From NCBI GenBank assembly GCA_016946835.1, contig JACVTC010000120.1, forward strand, positions 406,501 to 470,500: a stretch of 64,000 nucleotides of DNA, read 5' to 3'. The notes under the pieces were generated by a model that saw nothing but the letters and a program-made list of their open reading frames with translations, was not told where the DNA came from and did no database searches. A program made the translations under genes and the position numbers. The stretch comes from Neocallimastix lanati (nom. inval.). Taxonomy: Eukaryota > Neocallimastigomycota > Neocallimastigomycetes > Neocallimastigales > Neocallimastigaceae. Shown here piece by piece: positions 23,257 through 35,070 of the stretch (its first letter is position 1; each line of letters opens with the position of its first letter).

Positions 23257-24720
23257 TCAATAACTTGGTAAAGAGTGATCTGTTATGATTTGAAATGAGA
23301 GTTTAGAACCTTTCAAGTGATTTCTCCAAACTTTTAAAGCAGTAATTACTCCAAGAAGTTCTTTATCATAAATTTTATAATTAATTTCAGCCGGAAACGT
23401 TGATCTGAAATAGAGTGCAACTGGATGGAGGAGATTATCTTCATTACTTTTTTGGGACAGGATACATCCGACCGCAAAATCGCTGACGTCAGTTTCCATA
23501 AAGAATTCTTTGTCATGTCTGGATGAATCAATACCTTATTGAAAGAATTTTTTAAATTATTAAATGCTTCGTCAGCTTGCTTGCTACATTTAAATAGTTT
23601 ATTTTTCATTAGTAAATGCCTAAGAGGTTCCATGATTGAAGCAAAATCTTTGATAAATCTTCTGTTAAAGCTGCATAATCCCAAAAATCTTTGGAATTCT
23701 TTTATATTCTTTGGGATTAACCATTCCATGATTGACATAGATTTATCCTTGTTCATTGTAATCCCTTTGGGAGTTATCGTAGATCCTAAAAAATGTGTTT
23801 TTTCCACATGGAGGTCACATTTTTCCAGCTTCGCAAATAGATAATTTTCAATTAATTTTCTGAGTACGTGATTAACTTCCTTAATGTGATAATTTTTCTT
23901 TTTATCGTCAAGATATATTTGAATGAATATTCCAAGTTCGTCAGAGAATATATCTTGAATAAATCTCTGAAATACAGAAGGAGCATTCCGCAAGCCGGAG
24001 AGCATCACAAAGTATTCATAATTTCCTAAAGGTGTTCTAAAGGCTGTTAGATATTCATGACTATCCTTTATTCGTATGAAGTTGTACCCTAAGCGAAGGT
24101 CGAGACGATAGAAAAAATTACTGATCCTTGAAATGATTCTTTTAGATCATTAATTCGTGATATTGGTAGCTATTCCTGATGGTTAGAGCATTGAGGCCGC
24201 GAAAATTCACACATAATCGTAGCGAGTCATCATATTTTTTAACAAATAGAACTAGTGCTCCAGCTGACGAATTCGATTTTCTTATAAATCCCTTTTTTAA
24301 ATTTTCATGGATATTTCTTTTAAAATTTTCATTTCGGTTTCAAATAAAGATTATATTGGTCCATAGTAGAGTTGACTCCCTGGAATAATGTCTATTATCA
24401 TGTCGTAACTCCGATGAAGCAACAATTTATTTGGCTTCTTTTTAGATACTATCTTCATATACGAATAATATTTATTTATTATTTCTTTTTTAATATTGAT
24501 GTGTTGTTTGTTAGATTTGTCCGTGATTGTTGGTAATGCGCATATAAATATTGTTCATTCTTGAGTTCATCAGCGAAAAGGCAGTCATAAGTGAAAGAAT
24601 CCTCAGGAACATAACAAACCCGTGGATTACAGTCTCTTTCGAGTTTTTTGATGCAGGGTCTACTTCTTTAATCCTAAAAAACTTCGTTCAAATTCTATAA
24701 CAACTCTCACCCTGGAATTT
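23257..24720 (-). pseudogene. Second gypsy relic: RT and RNase H
   Basis: The minus strand contains SYDMIIDIIPGSQLYYGPI (about 24,370-24,430), [20 protein letters not shown] (24,235-24,295), [34 protein letters not shown], the catalytic QIYLDD, then the connection LGSTITPKGITM and FQRFLGLCSFNRRFI. RNase H is METDVSDFAVGCILSQKSNE and YFRSTFPAEINYKIYDKELL up to IITDH. It resembles the gypsy at 57-59 kb closely in order and wording. It ends abruptly inside RNase H at about 23,263, where the next relic's gag begins. Frames change at least three times. Confidence 0.8.
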
Positions 24721-24724
24721 TTCT

Positions 24725-25500
24725 TGGTTATAGTAACAACACCAATGGATATAAAGTGTATGATATTATTAATAATAAAAAATTATTTTAGCTAGTACTA
24801 TCGTATTTATGGAAAATGAACCTGGAAATTCTTTTATAAACAAATACTTTACCAATAACAAATTCAAGGAGAGTGCCAATATCAAAAAATTAAATCAATA
24901 CAATTATTATAATAAAATTGACAATAAGAAAAACAAGATTAATGAATATATTTTTTATAAAAATATAAATTCAAATAATAAAAAAGACACTAACATTTAC
25001 AAAAATATAAATCAATACATCAACAAACACAATGATAAAAATAACAACAGTAATAATATTAATCATAATGATAATACTACTATTATCAACAAAACAAATA
25101 TCAGCACAATAAGAAATGAATCAACAAATATTAATAATGTTCAACATAATAACCTAAAAAGTATTAATAATGAACTTCAAAACGCAATGGAAAACGACAA
25201 CAACAATAAATCAACAAATATTCAGAAGGAAATTAATATTATTAGCAATAAATATAAAGAAAACAACGAAAATAAAAGCAATCATTTTTTTGAAAGTACA
25301 AAAAGAAAATTATGTATAAATTCACCCGATTCAAATAAAAGAAAAAAGGTAAGTACACAGAATTTATGAAAATAAATCAGAATAACAATACTCTGATTAA
25401 ACTGTACATTTTCAAAGAAATATTCAAATTAAAAGATAAAAAGGAATGGTTAAACTTCAGTAAAAGAAGAGCTGGACAACATGATAAAACATAAAATATA
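24725..25500 (+). pseudogene. Copia fragment: integrase end, Asn-rich linker, RT start
   Basis: GYKVYDIINNKKL then FMENEPGNSF (24,800-24,830) align with the integrase C-terminus of copia A (KILDIINNKIILS, FLENQPGN). The 186-residue open frame 24,809-25,369 is the Asn/Lys-rich linker ending TKRKLCINSPDSNKRKK. After a shift the sequence reads IFKEIFKLKDKKEWLNFSKR, the start of RT. The Met at 24,809 is internal. Both ends are cut, so it was pasted here by rearrangement. Confidence 0.7.
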
Positions 25501-25546
25501 TTCAATTATTTATGTAACGAATACTAAAATTTGTAAAAGGAAATTT

Positions 25547-25616
25547 TGGTATAGCATTAGAGCTATAGCCATGAATCGAACTCTCGAGTTCGACTCACTC
25601 TTAAACCTACTTTTTT
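25547..25616 (+). repeat. tRNA-like patch with Pol III A and B boxes (possible SINE head or tRNA relic)
   Basis: TGGTATAGCATTAGA (25,547-25,561) resembles an A box and GAGTTCGACTC (25,586-25,596) a B box, with a T6 run at 25,611-25,616. The T-arm pairs poorly and no acceptor stem was found, so it is not a working tRNA gene. The central part is a near-palindrome around CTCGAG. Confidence 0.35.
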
Positions 25617-27845
25617 AATATTTTATTTTCATTGTTCTAGTTAATTCTTTCTGTTTTTTCTTTAATAATTTCATAGAAATTATTAATAATTAAATTGAAT
25701 TATTTATTTAATCCTTTCTTTCATTAGTTTCTAATTTAACCGAGAAAATCAGTTTTAAACGATTTTTAAAAGATTCTAAAATTTTAGAAAATCATACAAA
25801 CTGTTTTTCCGTAAAAAGTATAAATAAGAGTAAAATTTTCACAAAAGAAATATTTTTTAAATTCGTGCTTTTATTAATTAATCAGTTAATAATAAGTAAT
25901 TTGATATATTACATAATTAATTAATAATTACCTTAATAAATTTTATTTTAATATATTTATAAAACAAATTTTTATTAAACACTTTTTACTTATTATTAAT
26001 TTTCAGTGTTGCCTATTGTTTTACTAATTAGTGGACCACTACTTTACAGTTTATAATAAATATCTCTAACAAAGACATATTTATAAAATACAAATAAATA
26101 TTTATTTTGCAAATTTATGTATCTAATTAATATTTTTTAAATAAGTGTTTATTAACTTATATTTTTGAAAAAATTCAAATATTAAAAATTAAATCAAAAA
26201 TTATATTAAAACTTTATATTTTTATATTTAATCCTATATTAATAATAATATTTATATATTTAAAACTTATAATATATTTTATTTTTATTTTTATATTAAT
26301 AATCAGAATTTCTATTTTATATTTTTTGTTTTTATTATATTTTATATCAAAAATGTTTTATTTTTTAATGAAAAAATATTTTATTTTATTAAAAACATTT
26401 ATATTAGAATAGTATTTTTATTTTTGAATATTTTAACAAATTATAATAATAATTTTAACCAATTAAATAAATTTATATTAATAATATTTAATATAGATTT
26501 TTCTTTTTAATAATAATAATAAAAATATATATTTTATTAATATTACAAATTTATTTATTTATATTATTAGAATTAAAATTTTATTTAATTGATTATTAAA
26601 ATCAACTTAAATTTAATAATAAATGTAATAACTTAGTGGCAAAAACAACTTTTATACCTTTAAAAAAGTATAAATAGTTGTAAATTATGATACTAATTTT
26701 TAAAGAATCATCAATTAATATATTATTAAATTAATAAATAAATTAAAAATAAAAAAAATAAATAAATAAAAATTTGTGTTTATTATTTTTTCTGTTTTAA
26801 TTTTCTAAACCTTAACAATTTTATTTGGAAAATTACTAAATAATTATAAATAGATGTCAAATTGTTGATTTGGTTTATTGGATAATTTGGGTGAAATAAC
26901 AGTAATCCAATAACATAAAATTTATTTATTTAAGTAGTTTTAAATTATAAAATTTATTTAAAATTATTTTATATAATATTGAATTATAATATTTTTAATT
27001 AATAATAATAATTTTCTTATAGAATATATAATTTTATCATTAAAAATTTATTAGATTATTTATAGAAATAATATAAATAAATAAAAGAACTATTAAAATA
27101 TAATTATTAATATTTTTATTAGAATATATTGTGTGTCACAATTCCTTATTGTCATGTCCTAAAATAAAATAAAATAATTCGATACATTTATAAAATATTA
27201 TATCAATATGTGTAAAAAATATAGAAATATTTTTTATATTTCTTAGTCTAAATATAAATATTTAACCTCAAATATAAAGAAAAAATCATTTAAATTATTA
27301 AAATTATTTAATTAGATTTAAAATAATTTATTTTATTTAATAATGAAATATTTATAGAATATTACTATTAAGGTAATTTTACAATAATCTTCCAAAAAGC
27401 ATAAAAGATAGATTTTTACATCTTTCTTTTATATTTTGTAAGTTACATAATAATTGTATTTAATTATAAGATATTGATAATAGTAAATAAATATTAATAA
27501 AATATTAAGATAATAGATATATTTAAAATATTTAATATATCTAAATAAATTTTTTTTGTAATTATATAATTAATTTGAATAATTAAAAATAGTAGTTAAT
27601 ATTATATGTTGTAAACAAATATATAAACATAATATAAATAAATGCATATGACGTAATATGTAGATAATTGAAATTATTAATATAAATCTTATATATTAAT
27701 ATTCTCAGAATTATTATGCCTTAGATAATTATTTAAATATTAAATAAGAATTTATATTATTAATTATTTAAAATATAGATATTATTTATAATTAAATAAA
27801 TAATATTTTTAATTAATGAAATGTAAATAACTGAAATTGAGATTT
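25617..27845. other. AT-rich stretch with gypsy LTR-like promoter sequence
   Basis: About 25,797-25,875 (AACTGTTTTTCCGT, a TATAAATA box, TTCACAAA, TTCGTGCTTTTATTAAT) resembles 59,633-59,725 closely, so it is probably a solo or orphan LTR in plus orientation. A hairpin ACAACTTTTATAC / GTATAAATAGTTGT lies at 26,649-26,685. No coding sequence is seen. Confidence 0.5.
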
Positions 27846-28084
27846 TTTTAATTTTAATTTTTATTTTTTAATCTTTAATTATTTTTTTTTTATTAATTAA
27901 AGATTCCCATTATTTAATTTTACATGATTCATAAATTTTATAATATAAATTATGTTACATTACATAAAAGATATTATGTAAATTAATAACAAGCCACGAA
28001 TTTATGCATTAACAGACACTATAACTAAATAATAACATAATAAAAAATTTAATATAATTAATATAATAAACTTTATTCTTAACA
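27846..28084 (-). repeat. Copia C 3' LTR
   Basis: It aligns over its length with 31,594-31,839; blocks such as TAACAAGCCACGAATTTAT and TACATAAAAGATATTATGTA are shared. On the minus strand it starts TGTTAAGAATAAAG and ends in AAAA, not the usual CA. Confidence 0.85.
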
Positions 28085-28256
28085 CTCCTCCTAAAGTTTT
28101 ACTAATTAATTATTTAAATTTTAAACATGTACATAATGGATTTCTCTGAATTTAGTTAAGGCATTTGTATTTAAATATTTTGTAAAATCATCTGCAAGGT
28201 TTTCATTTGTTTATATGTACTCTAACTTAATTTTCTTTGAATTTATTAATTCTCTA
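28085..28256 (-). pseudogene. Copia C RNase H C-terminus (3' of the SINE insertion)
   Basis: The minus strand reads KxNKFKKIKLEYI-like sequence, then ENLADDFTKYLNTNALTKF, the terminal DGFTKYLN block. It is the far side of the SINE insertion; removing the insert restores ...HHIRELINK... across 28,256/28,742. Confidence 0.7.
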
Positions 28257-28697
28257 GCCATGTTGGTCCAGACGGTTAGGACGATACAGGTCACTGTAGA
28301 GGGCGGGGTTCGAATCCTCGGCATGGCACCAAATAATCGGATGAGGTTTCTATCCTGGGATATCATGAGACCACACGTGATGTCCATAAGGCTTTCCCTC
28401 AGATGATTATTTCACCCAACCCTGATACTACGCTTTGAATTGAAGCATAGACCTTGATGATTGTAAAATTTCCAATCGCCAATGATTACACCCACTAGGG
28501 AGGAGTTAATGGTTCCGTTCTGATGCTCGTGGTCATTAGAGATATATGTAGGAACGTTAGGAATGCATCTCCGGGCAGTGTGTAACGACGATTGAGAGCG
28601 GCGAAGCTGATACAGTATGCCAATAACTCATCACCTTACAGTTAATTAATAACTGTATGGCCATATGGGAGATGGGTACCCATATGTGCAAGTCTAT

Positions 28698-28729
<32 letters not shown>
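28257..28729 (+). mobile_element. SINE with tRNA(CCA)-like head and 31-nt poly(T) tail
   Basis: The first 75 nt (28,257-28,331) fold as a tRNA: a 7-bp acceptor GCCATGT/GCATGGC, D-stem GTCC/GGAC, T-arm CGGGG/CCTCG with loop TTCGAAT, a discriminator A and an encoded CCA. The anticodon arm is shortened to TACAG-GTCA-CTGTA. A and B boxes are intact. A GC-rich body of about 365 nt follows; its block 28,388-28,463 recurs at 5.25-5.32 kb. It ends in 31 T (28,699-28,729). The target duplication ATTAATTCTCTA flanks it (28,245-28,256 and 28,730-28,741). SINEs are Pol III transcripts moved by LINE machinery. The head looks closest to tRNA-Asp/Glu. Confidence 0.85.
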
Positions 28730-28731
<2 letters not shown>

Positions 28732-28741
28732 TAATTCTCTA

Positions 28742-29322
28742 ATATGGTGATATCTGATATCAATGTGCCTAGATTTTGGATTTATAGTTTCGTTTTCTTT
28801 TCACTAATATAGATAGCGGCCTTATTATCTGTGTTTATTGTCATACATTTATGACCAAATCCGAATTCATAAAATAAATTTTCGTACCATAAACAACATC
28901 TAGAACACTCATCTATCCCATAATATTCACTCTCATTGCTGTAATTTTGAATACCAAGAAGTAGGTTCAGATCTCATCATTACTAAATATTCTGTGGTAG
29001 ATTTACGAATTTCTTTGTCTCTTCCATAAGCTGAATCTACTAATATTTTTAATTTTGAATCTTTAGAGAATTTTATACCGTAGTTTTGTTTACTTTTTAA
29101 GTATCTAAAAATTCTCAACATGTTCAACCAATCTTCGAAAGTAGGATTCTTCGATTTACGTGAAGCTTTATTAACAGCAAATAAAATATCAAGGAGTGTG
29201 CAAACTCCTAAATAAAGTAAACATAATGTAGCTTGTTCATACTTTGTAATATTGAACATCTTTTCTTTCAATTCTAGATTTTCTTCTTGAATCATATTTG
29301 AAGCAACTTTGTATTTATCCAT
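28742..29322 (-). pseudogene. Copia C RNase H and RT C-terminal half
   Basis: The open piece 28,933-29,322 holds SRKSKNPTFEDWLNMLRIFR and KILVDSAYGRDKEIRKSTTE, the start of RNase H (first Asp retained). Below it, after a shift near 28,930, come the YYGIDECSR and INTDNKAAIYI remnants and RHIDIRYHHIREL up to the SINE site. The conserved STAESE block is damaged. Confidence 0.75.
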
Positions 29323-30090
29323 ATCAAGTTTTGCTAAAACGATTTCTAAGTATCTTTGTTGTTGAAGTAGATATCCATCTGATTCTTTAATAAATTTAAT
29401 ACCTATAATGGTATCTACTGGACCAATATCTGTAATGTTGAAATTTCGTTTTAGAAGAGATTTTGTTTATTTATTTCACATAACTTTCCAGCAATTAAAA
29501 TATTGTCAACATATATAGTTAATATACATATTATTTAACTTCGTTTATTTATCTTTACATACATACATGGTTCTCTTTTAAATCTTTTGAAACCTATATG
29601 AGTTAACTTACTGTTTAATTTTTCATTCCACAAGCGGCCAGATTGTTTTAATCCATAAAGTGACTTAACAAATTTCCAATAACCTTTCTGATAGTCTCTA
29701 GCACCTTCAGGGATTTCCATATAAACTATTTCATCTAAATCAGTATATAAATATGCTGCTTTTATATCTATTTGAAAAATTTTGAAGTTATATTTAACAG
29801 CTAAAGCAGTAACGATCCTCAAGGGTTCATGCTTCAAGGTCGGAGAATAAGTTTCATTATAGTCAATACCTTGTTTTTGGGTAAAACCGCATGTAACCAA
29901 CCTAGCTTTCCTTTTTTTTATGGTCTTATCAGAATTATATTTATATCTGAACACCTATTTTGATGTTACCACATTTGCATCTTCTGGTATAATTCTAACT
30001 ACTTCATATTCTTTCCTATTTTTCATATTATTTAACTCATCTTGCAAGGCATCTACCATTCCTTTTTATTAGACTTATTAAATATATCTT
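29323..30090 (-). pseudogene. Copia C reverse transcriptase N-terminal half
   Basis: The 139-residue frame 29,535-29,954 starts MFRYKYNSDKTIKKRKARLV and contains IDIKAAYLYTDLDEIVYMEI, LYGLKQSGRLWNEKLN and REPCMYVKINK. After a stop the sequence continues in other frames through LTIYVDNILIAGK (about 29,490-29,525), so the Y-V-D-D box has become Y-V-D-N. That change alone would abolish polymerase chemistry. Confidence 0.8.
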
Positions 30091-30949
30091 GATAGTTATA
30101 AGGTTCTCTTAACTCAACTTTAGTAGTTACTGAACTTCATTTAACAAGTAAACCTTCAACATTAAAAGATTTAAGTTTCTTTGGTTTAATTATTTTACCA
30201 TCATCATATTTTCTTTTACTTTTAATACGTTCATTTTAGTACGTCATCAATAATATCTTTAATATTAAATGATTTAATTTTTTTATTACCTTTAAATTTA
30301 ATGTATTTTCATCATTTTGTTTATATTTTCTTTTTGTATATTTTCTTTTTGGAATTTCATCCCCAATTAAGTCCTTAATATTAAATTATTTTAGTTTTTT
30401 AATGTTAGATACATCATCTTTATTTTTATGTTTTCTTTTAGTAGCTTTTTTATTATTGTTCGTAGTTTTATTTTATTTATATCTTATCTTTATTTTCACC
30501 AACATTTTTGTCAATTAATTCTTCGTTATTAGACATTTTGGATTTTTTTTTGTTATTATTTAAATTATATAATTCATTATATGAATTAATATCTTCAGTA
30601 TTCTCCTCCATTTTTTACCTTTATATTTTCTTTTAGTGTTTCTTATATTGTTATTTGCATTTTCTGCAATTTCTTTATTTACCTTTTCACTTTTATTTTT
30701 AATTAAATTTTCAATATTAAATTAATTTAAATTTGAATTATCAATTTTTTTATTATCAATAGAATCATTAAATTTATTTCTTCCTTCCTCTGTAACTGTA
30801 TTTTCTTCTTTAAGTAAGTTTTCAATGTTAAATTCTATTTGTTTATTGTTACTCGAGGTTGGATCATCATTATTATTATAATTACTTATCACTTTATTAT
30901 TATTGTTTTCAATATTTTCATTGTTTACAACTTTATTACTTTGAATAAT
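30091..30949 (-). pseudogene. Copia C Asn/Lys-rich linker
   Basis: Low-complexity Asn, Lys, Ile, Glu-rich sequence with repeated FNIENL / FNIKDII-like phrases joined to KRKKY blocks. It corresponds to the integrase-RT linker of the other copia elements, but here it directly follows gag. Several stops. Confidence 0.6.
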
Positions 30950-31484
30950 TTATGTTCCATCAGTATATAATTTCTCACTTGATGGTTCATGGTTCATTTC
31001 TTTTAATTCATTATATTTCATTTCCATACCAGAGATAAATAAGTTTATGTTTTGATTTTTATCATATTTTAGATTTTTCAACTCGTTCTTTATTTCACTA
31101 ATTGTTAGCTCCTTACTCTTGCTATTCATGGCTTTTAATATTTCCATGATTTCATAAGTGGTTAAGTGTTTGAAATCTATATTAATTCTTATGTCTTTTC
31201 TGATTCTGTTATAAACAAAGTATTTAGCTTTTTTTATCCTCTTTAATCATATTTTCGGTAACAGAGAAAGTATAACGTAAACCATCTCTCCCTTTAACCT
31301 TACGATATAATTTTCTACTTTGAAATGGTATCATATCTTCTTCGATAAGTTCCATTTTTTGTTCATATAAATAATCTTCTAAACCTTTTCCTGATATTAA
31401 AATATCAATCTCTTGTAACCAAAGTCTATAATTATTTGTAGTTAGTAGATCTTCGGTTCTTTTATCTTCAATTTCTTTAATCAT
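30950..31484 (-). pseudogene. Copia C gag N-terminal part
   Basis: The ATG at 31,484 lies about 95 nt after the primer-binding site. MIKEIEDKRTEDLLTTNNYR continues into LWLQEIDILISGKGLEDYLY (the gag dimer fold). A shift and stops follow, then SKELTISEIKNELKNLKYDK (30,950-31,147). It ends where the knuckle should begin. Gag would form the particle shell. Confidence 0.7.
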
Positions 31485-31579
31485 TTTAAATTATTTAATT
31501 TTATGCATAAAATTATAAAAACACTTTAATAAAAAAAAACTTTTATTCATTTACTTTTTATGCTAGCTTTTTGAGTCAC

Positions 31580-31593
31580 TGAGACTCTTATTC
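31580..31593 (-). promoter_or_regulatory. Copia C primer-binding site
   Basis: Minus strand GAATAAGAGTCTCA directly follows the 5' LTR. It is complementary at 13 of 14 positions to the anticodon arm of tRNA-Lys(CUU) as I recall it. Confidence 0.6.
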
Positions 31594-31839
31594 TTTTAAT
31601 TTTAATTTTTATTTTTTAATCTTTAATTATTTTATTTTTATTAATTAAAGATGTCTAATATTTAATTTTACATGATTTATAAATTTTATAATGTAAATTA
31701 TGTTCTAAATACTAATACATTACATAAAAGATATTATGTACATTAATAACAAGCCACGAATTTATCAGAGACTTTATAACAAAATAATAACATAATAATA
31801 AATTTAATATAATTAATATAATATACTTTATTCTTAGCA
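31594..31839 (-). repeat. Copia C 5' LTR
   Basis: Partner of 27,846-28,084. It differs by several small indels (for example an extra TTCTAAATACTAATACA-like segment near 31,702), so insertion is not recent. On the minus strand it begins TGCTAAGAATAAAG. Confidence 0.85.
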
Positions 31840-32990
31840 TATTTCAATTCAGTTATAATTTCAATAATAAATTTTATTAATTAAAAATTAAAATAAGTAT
31901 AATAAAATTAAATATTAATAATAAAATTTATTAAAATTTTCACAAATGAAATTATATTTATCTTTATTTATTATAAAACTTTTTTAAATTAATTTTAGGT
32001 AAATGATTAATATTCCAGACTTATATACGAAATTATAAAATAATTAAAAAATTAAAAAAAAAAAAAATGAATTAAATTTTAAACAAAAAAATAATAAACT
32101 TTAATATTTAATGTTTTAAAATTATTTCTAAATAATTTTCTCAATAATATTATCAAATATAAATAATAAATAAATTAAATAATAAATTTCTATGAAATAT
32201 AATTTGCTTTCATATTATTGTAATTATGTTAAAAATCTTCAGATGTTTTTGCTAGTCTTTTCCTGAAGATACAACAGCTAACTAGCAAACAGTAGCTTAA
32301 CCAATAAGTAATTAATATATTATTTTAAATAATTATTAACTAAATAAACAAACACATAATAAAAATAAATAAATATTATAAAATTAGATTAATTAATAAA
32401 TAAAAAATTATATAATAACGATTTATCTCTGTTTTTCAGAAATCAAGATTTATCATTATTAAAAATATTAATACAGAGTTATCAAAATAATAATTTAAAA
32501 TATAAAACTTATTTTTTTGAAAAATTTTGTGTTTTTAAAAAAAAAAAAATTTCCACTTTCTTTAACTATGATCGATTTTGCTTATAAGTATCTTTCTTTA
32601 TTTTATTTTTTAATAAAACTTAAATTTTTTTTATATAAATTTAGAAAAATTTTATATAAAATTTTTATAAAAAATCCTTTTTTTTAGTTTCTTTCAATAA
32701 AAATACTTCTTTTAGATAAAATAAATAAGTTTTATCAAGCCCAACAAAATTCCTTATTCCTGCTTGCTATCTTTAAGTTAATATACAGCTACCAAGCGGA
32801 AAATCAATAAACATCAAGAATGTGACCAAACCAATAAACTCAGTTTAATGAATCATAAAGAAACTTTTGAGTTCTATGTACTAACTTAAAACTAAATGGA
32901 ATCTTTGCAATTCTTAGCAGAGATTGGTTAAATAAGCACAAACCTTAAATCAATTTCGAAAAGAATACAATTTGCTTCTTGGAAAAATAT
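31840..32990. other. AT-rich stretch
   Basis: No gene. A hairpin ATCTTCAG (32,235-32,242) / CTGAAGAT (32,263-32,270) has a loop like that of the hairpin at 55,700-55,735. A-runs lie at 32,051 and 32,538. Confidence 0.45.
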
Positions 32991-32994
32991 TGTA

Positions 32995-33860
32995 TTGATC
33001 ACAGCGCCTAGTCTGAAGGAAATAAATTTGTTTTCCACTAGAAGAATTCACAGCCTCCATGGTTCTGTCTTGATTACCTTAGTAGGGGAGTCTTTTATGA
33101 ATGAAGTTAGTAGTATCGACTGCATACTCCCAAAATTTACGACAAAGATGAGCTTAGTTGAGTACTGCTTTATCAGAGGAAATATGGATACAATTAAATC
33201 TTTCTACTCGACTATTTTGAGAGAGATTATACGGAATGGTGAATTGATGTTTGATCCCATTTTCTTGACAGAAAGTTTGAAATTGACCGTTTTGAAATTC
33301 ATTTCCATTGTAGAACGAATGACTTTTATAGTTATATTTTTAGAATTGTATATTTCATTGTACCAAATAATGAATTTATTGAGTACCTCACTTTTACTTT
33401 CAGTGAAGATTACTCAACAGAATCTTGAATCATCGTCTAGATAATGAGAAAGTATTTATTGTTGTTAATGGAGTTGATGATAGGTCCAACAAGATCCATA
33501 TGAATAAAGATCTAAAATTTGACTTGTTTTGTTTGTTGAAACTTTATAAGATTTATTTTTTAATTTGGAGTTGATGCATGTTGTGCATTTAACTTTTATA
33601 TTAATATTGTTTTATTTTTCTTGGATGGCATCTATGTCAGAGGTCTATTTGATTTTTATTTAAATAATTGTGGTTAATTTCATAAGAATTATTTGTTTTA
33701 TTTTTGGTAAAATAAATTTGTTGAAGTGATTATTTTGAAGGTGTTTTGATTATCTGATATTGATTTATATATTTTGTTTCTTTTATTGTTATAAATTATT
33801 GCTTGTGGTGAATTATTATAATTTCTAACCACACTGATTAGATTTTATTTAATTTAAAAA
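32995..33860 (-). pseudogene. Copia integrase fragment
   Basis: The minus strand encodes, in order, DLxHRCHP (a decayed HHCC start near 33,625), CINSKLKNKSYK (33,550-33,590), NGNEFQNGQFQTFCQENGIK, FTIPYNLSQNSRVERFN (P-QN--ER motif), FWEYAVDTTNFIHKRLPY. This matches copia A integrase through the catalytic core. The plus-strand open frame over 32,995-33,444 is only its mirror. Stops at DLW and within the second half. Confidence 0.75.
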
Positions 33861-34430
33861 TATATAAATTTTTAAAAAAAAGGAAAGCTTTAAATTAAAA
33901 GTTAATCATACAAATTAAAATGATTTATGAGGTACAAACAAATAATATAGTAATATAAAATGATTTTTCTTTAAAAAAAAAAACAATATATAATAAAGAT
34001 ATTTAAAAAAAAATTGTAAAGTAAACCTTTCATGAGATTCAAAAAATATTGAAATACAGAAATGACTTTATTTTATAGGTTATATATAGTAAAATATTAA
34101 ACATTCACCAATAAATAAAACTATAAATTTTAAAACTGTCACTTCTCTCATATCAATCTTTATTATTTATATTAATAAATGTTGATTTGATGGCTATAAA
34201 TAATAGAAATCAATATCAATAAGTTACATTAATTATTAATAAAATAAGTAAATTTATTTGATATTAAAAATTGAATATATAAATATATATCTTAGACTAT
34301 TTAAATTTAAGGATTAAATTAACTTAAGAAAAAAAATATAAAAGGATTCCAAATAAATTTGAAATTTCTTAGTAATATTTATTTAAAAAATTTAAGCAAA
34401 TTTAAAAATCAATAAGATATTTTTAATTAA
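33861..34430. other. AT-rich spacer
   Basis: A/T-rich sequence with A-runs. No similarity seen. Confidence 0.5.
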
Positions 34431-34439
34431 AACAATTAA

Positions 34440-35070
34440 TATATACTTCAAGAATTTAAACAAAAATGCTAAGAATGAAAAACGACTCTAGAAACTAAAT
34501 CATTGACATATTCGAAAATAATTTCTCTACAAAAGAATTTTCTTTTAATTATTCAAAAAATTTAATTAAGTCATTGAGTTGAACAAAGAAAATTTCTATA
34601 AATGGAAAACAAATATCATGTACCTCCTAACCATCAATAACTTAGATGAATATGTAAATCACCAAAGGTCAAAAAGCCAAGAAATAAAGATATAAAAGAA
34701 AATTTAGATAATTATAGCATAGACACATTTGACTCTTCACTTTTCTATGATACTAACACAAGTGAAAAGGATATCAAAACGATATCCTAGTAAAATAGAT
34801 CATTACGAATAATCATGGAAGTAAAACTAAGGAAATTCTGAAAGGTCATAACAAAACAGCCTTTCAATTATGGAATTTCCTTCATGAATCCTTTACTTTT
34901 GGGGAGGAACACAGGAAAATGATATTAAAAAATAAAATTAATCTTTTAAAATTTGACATTAATGGAGATATATATATTTTCCTAACTACAATTCAAAATA
35001 TGTTAGATGAGCTAGAAATTATTGATTCCGATATCTCCAATAAAACAAAAGTAGGAATGATGAACTGAGC
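34440..35070 (+). pseudogene. Copia gag, 5' half (interrupted by element E)
   Basis: The plus strand encodes FSFNYSKNLIK, a TINNLDEYVNHQ-like block, DIKENLDNYSIDTFDSSLFY, KEILKGHNKTAFQLWNF and HIFL-type helices up to KVGMMN (35,045-35,065). This is a copy of the copia A/D Gag with several stops. The reading resumes in the same codon phase at 39,690 (ALPENLRWINVFQF) once element E and one TGAGC are removed. Confidence 0.85.

Larger units (their letters stand above)
27846..31839 (-). mobile_element. Copia element C, LTR-bounded, lacking protease and integrase
   Basis: The element is bounded by similar LTRs (27,846-28,084 and 31,594-31,839) in minus orientation. Order 5' to 3' on the minus strand: LTR, primer-binding site (31,580-31,593), gag start (31,484), Asn-rich linker, RT, RNase H, polypurine tract AACTTTAGGAGGAG, LTR. 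Nothing encoding a zinc knuckle, DSG protease or integrase is present, so it could only have moved with help from another copy. The flanks GATTT and TATTT agree at 4 of 5 positions, an eroded 5-bp target duplication. Confidence 0.85.

Noticed and set aside
28257-28331. Functional tRNA-Asp gene
   Set aside because: Acceptor, D and T arms are good, but the anticodon arm has a 4-nt loop and is too short. Repeated body sequence and target duplications show it is a SINE head.
32995-33444. 149-residue plus-strand ORF as a gene
   Set aside because: The minus strand of the same segment is clear copia integrase (NGNEFQNGQFQTFCQ, FWEYAVDTTNFIHKRLPY); the plus ORF is its mirror.
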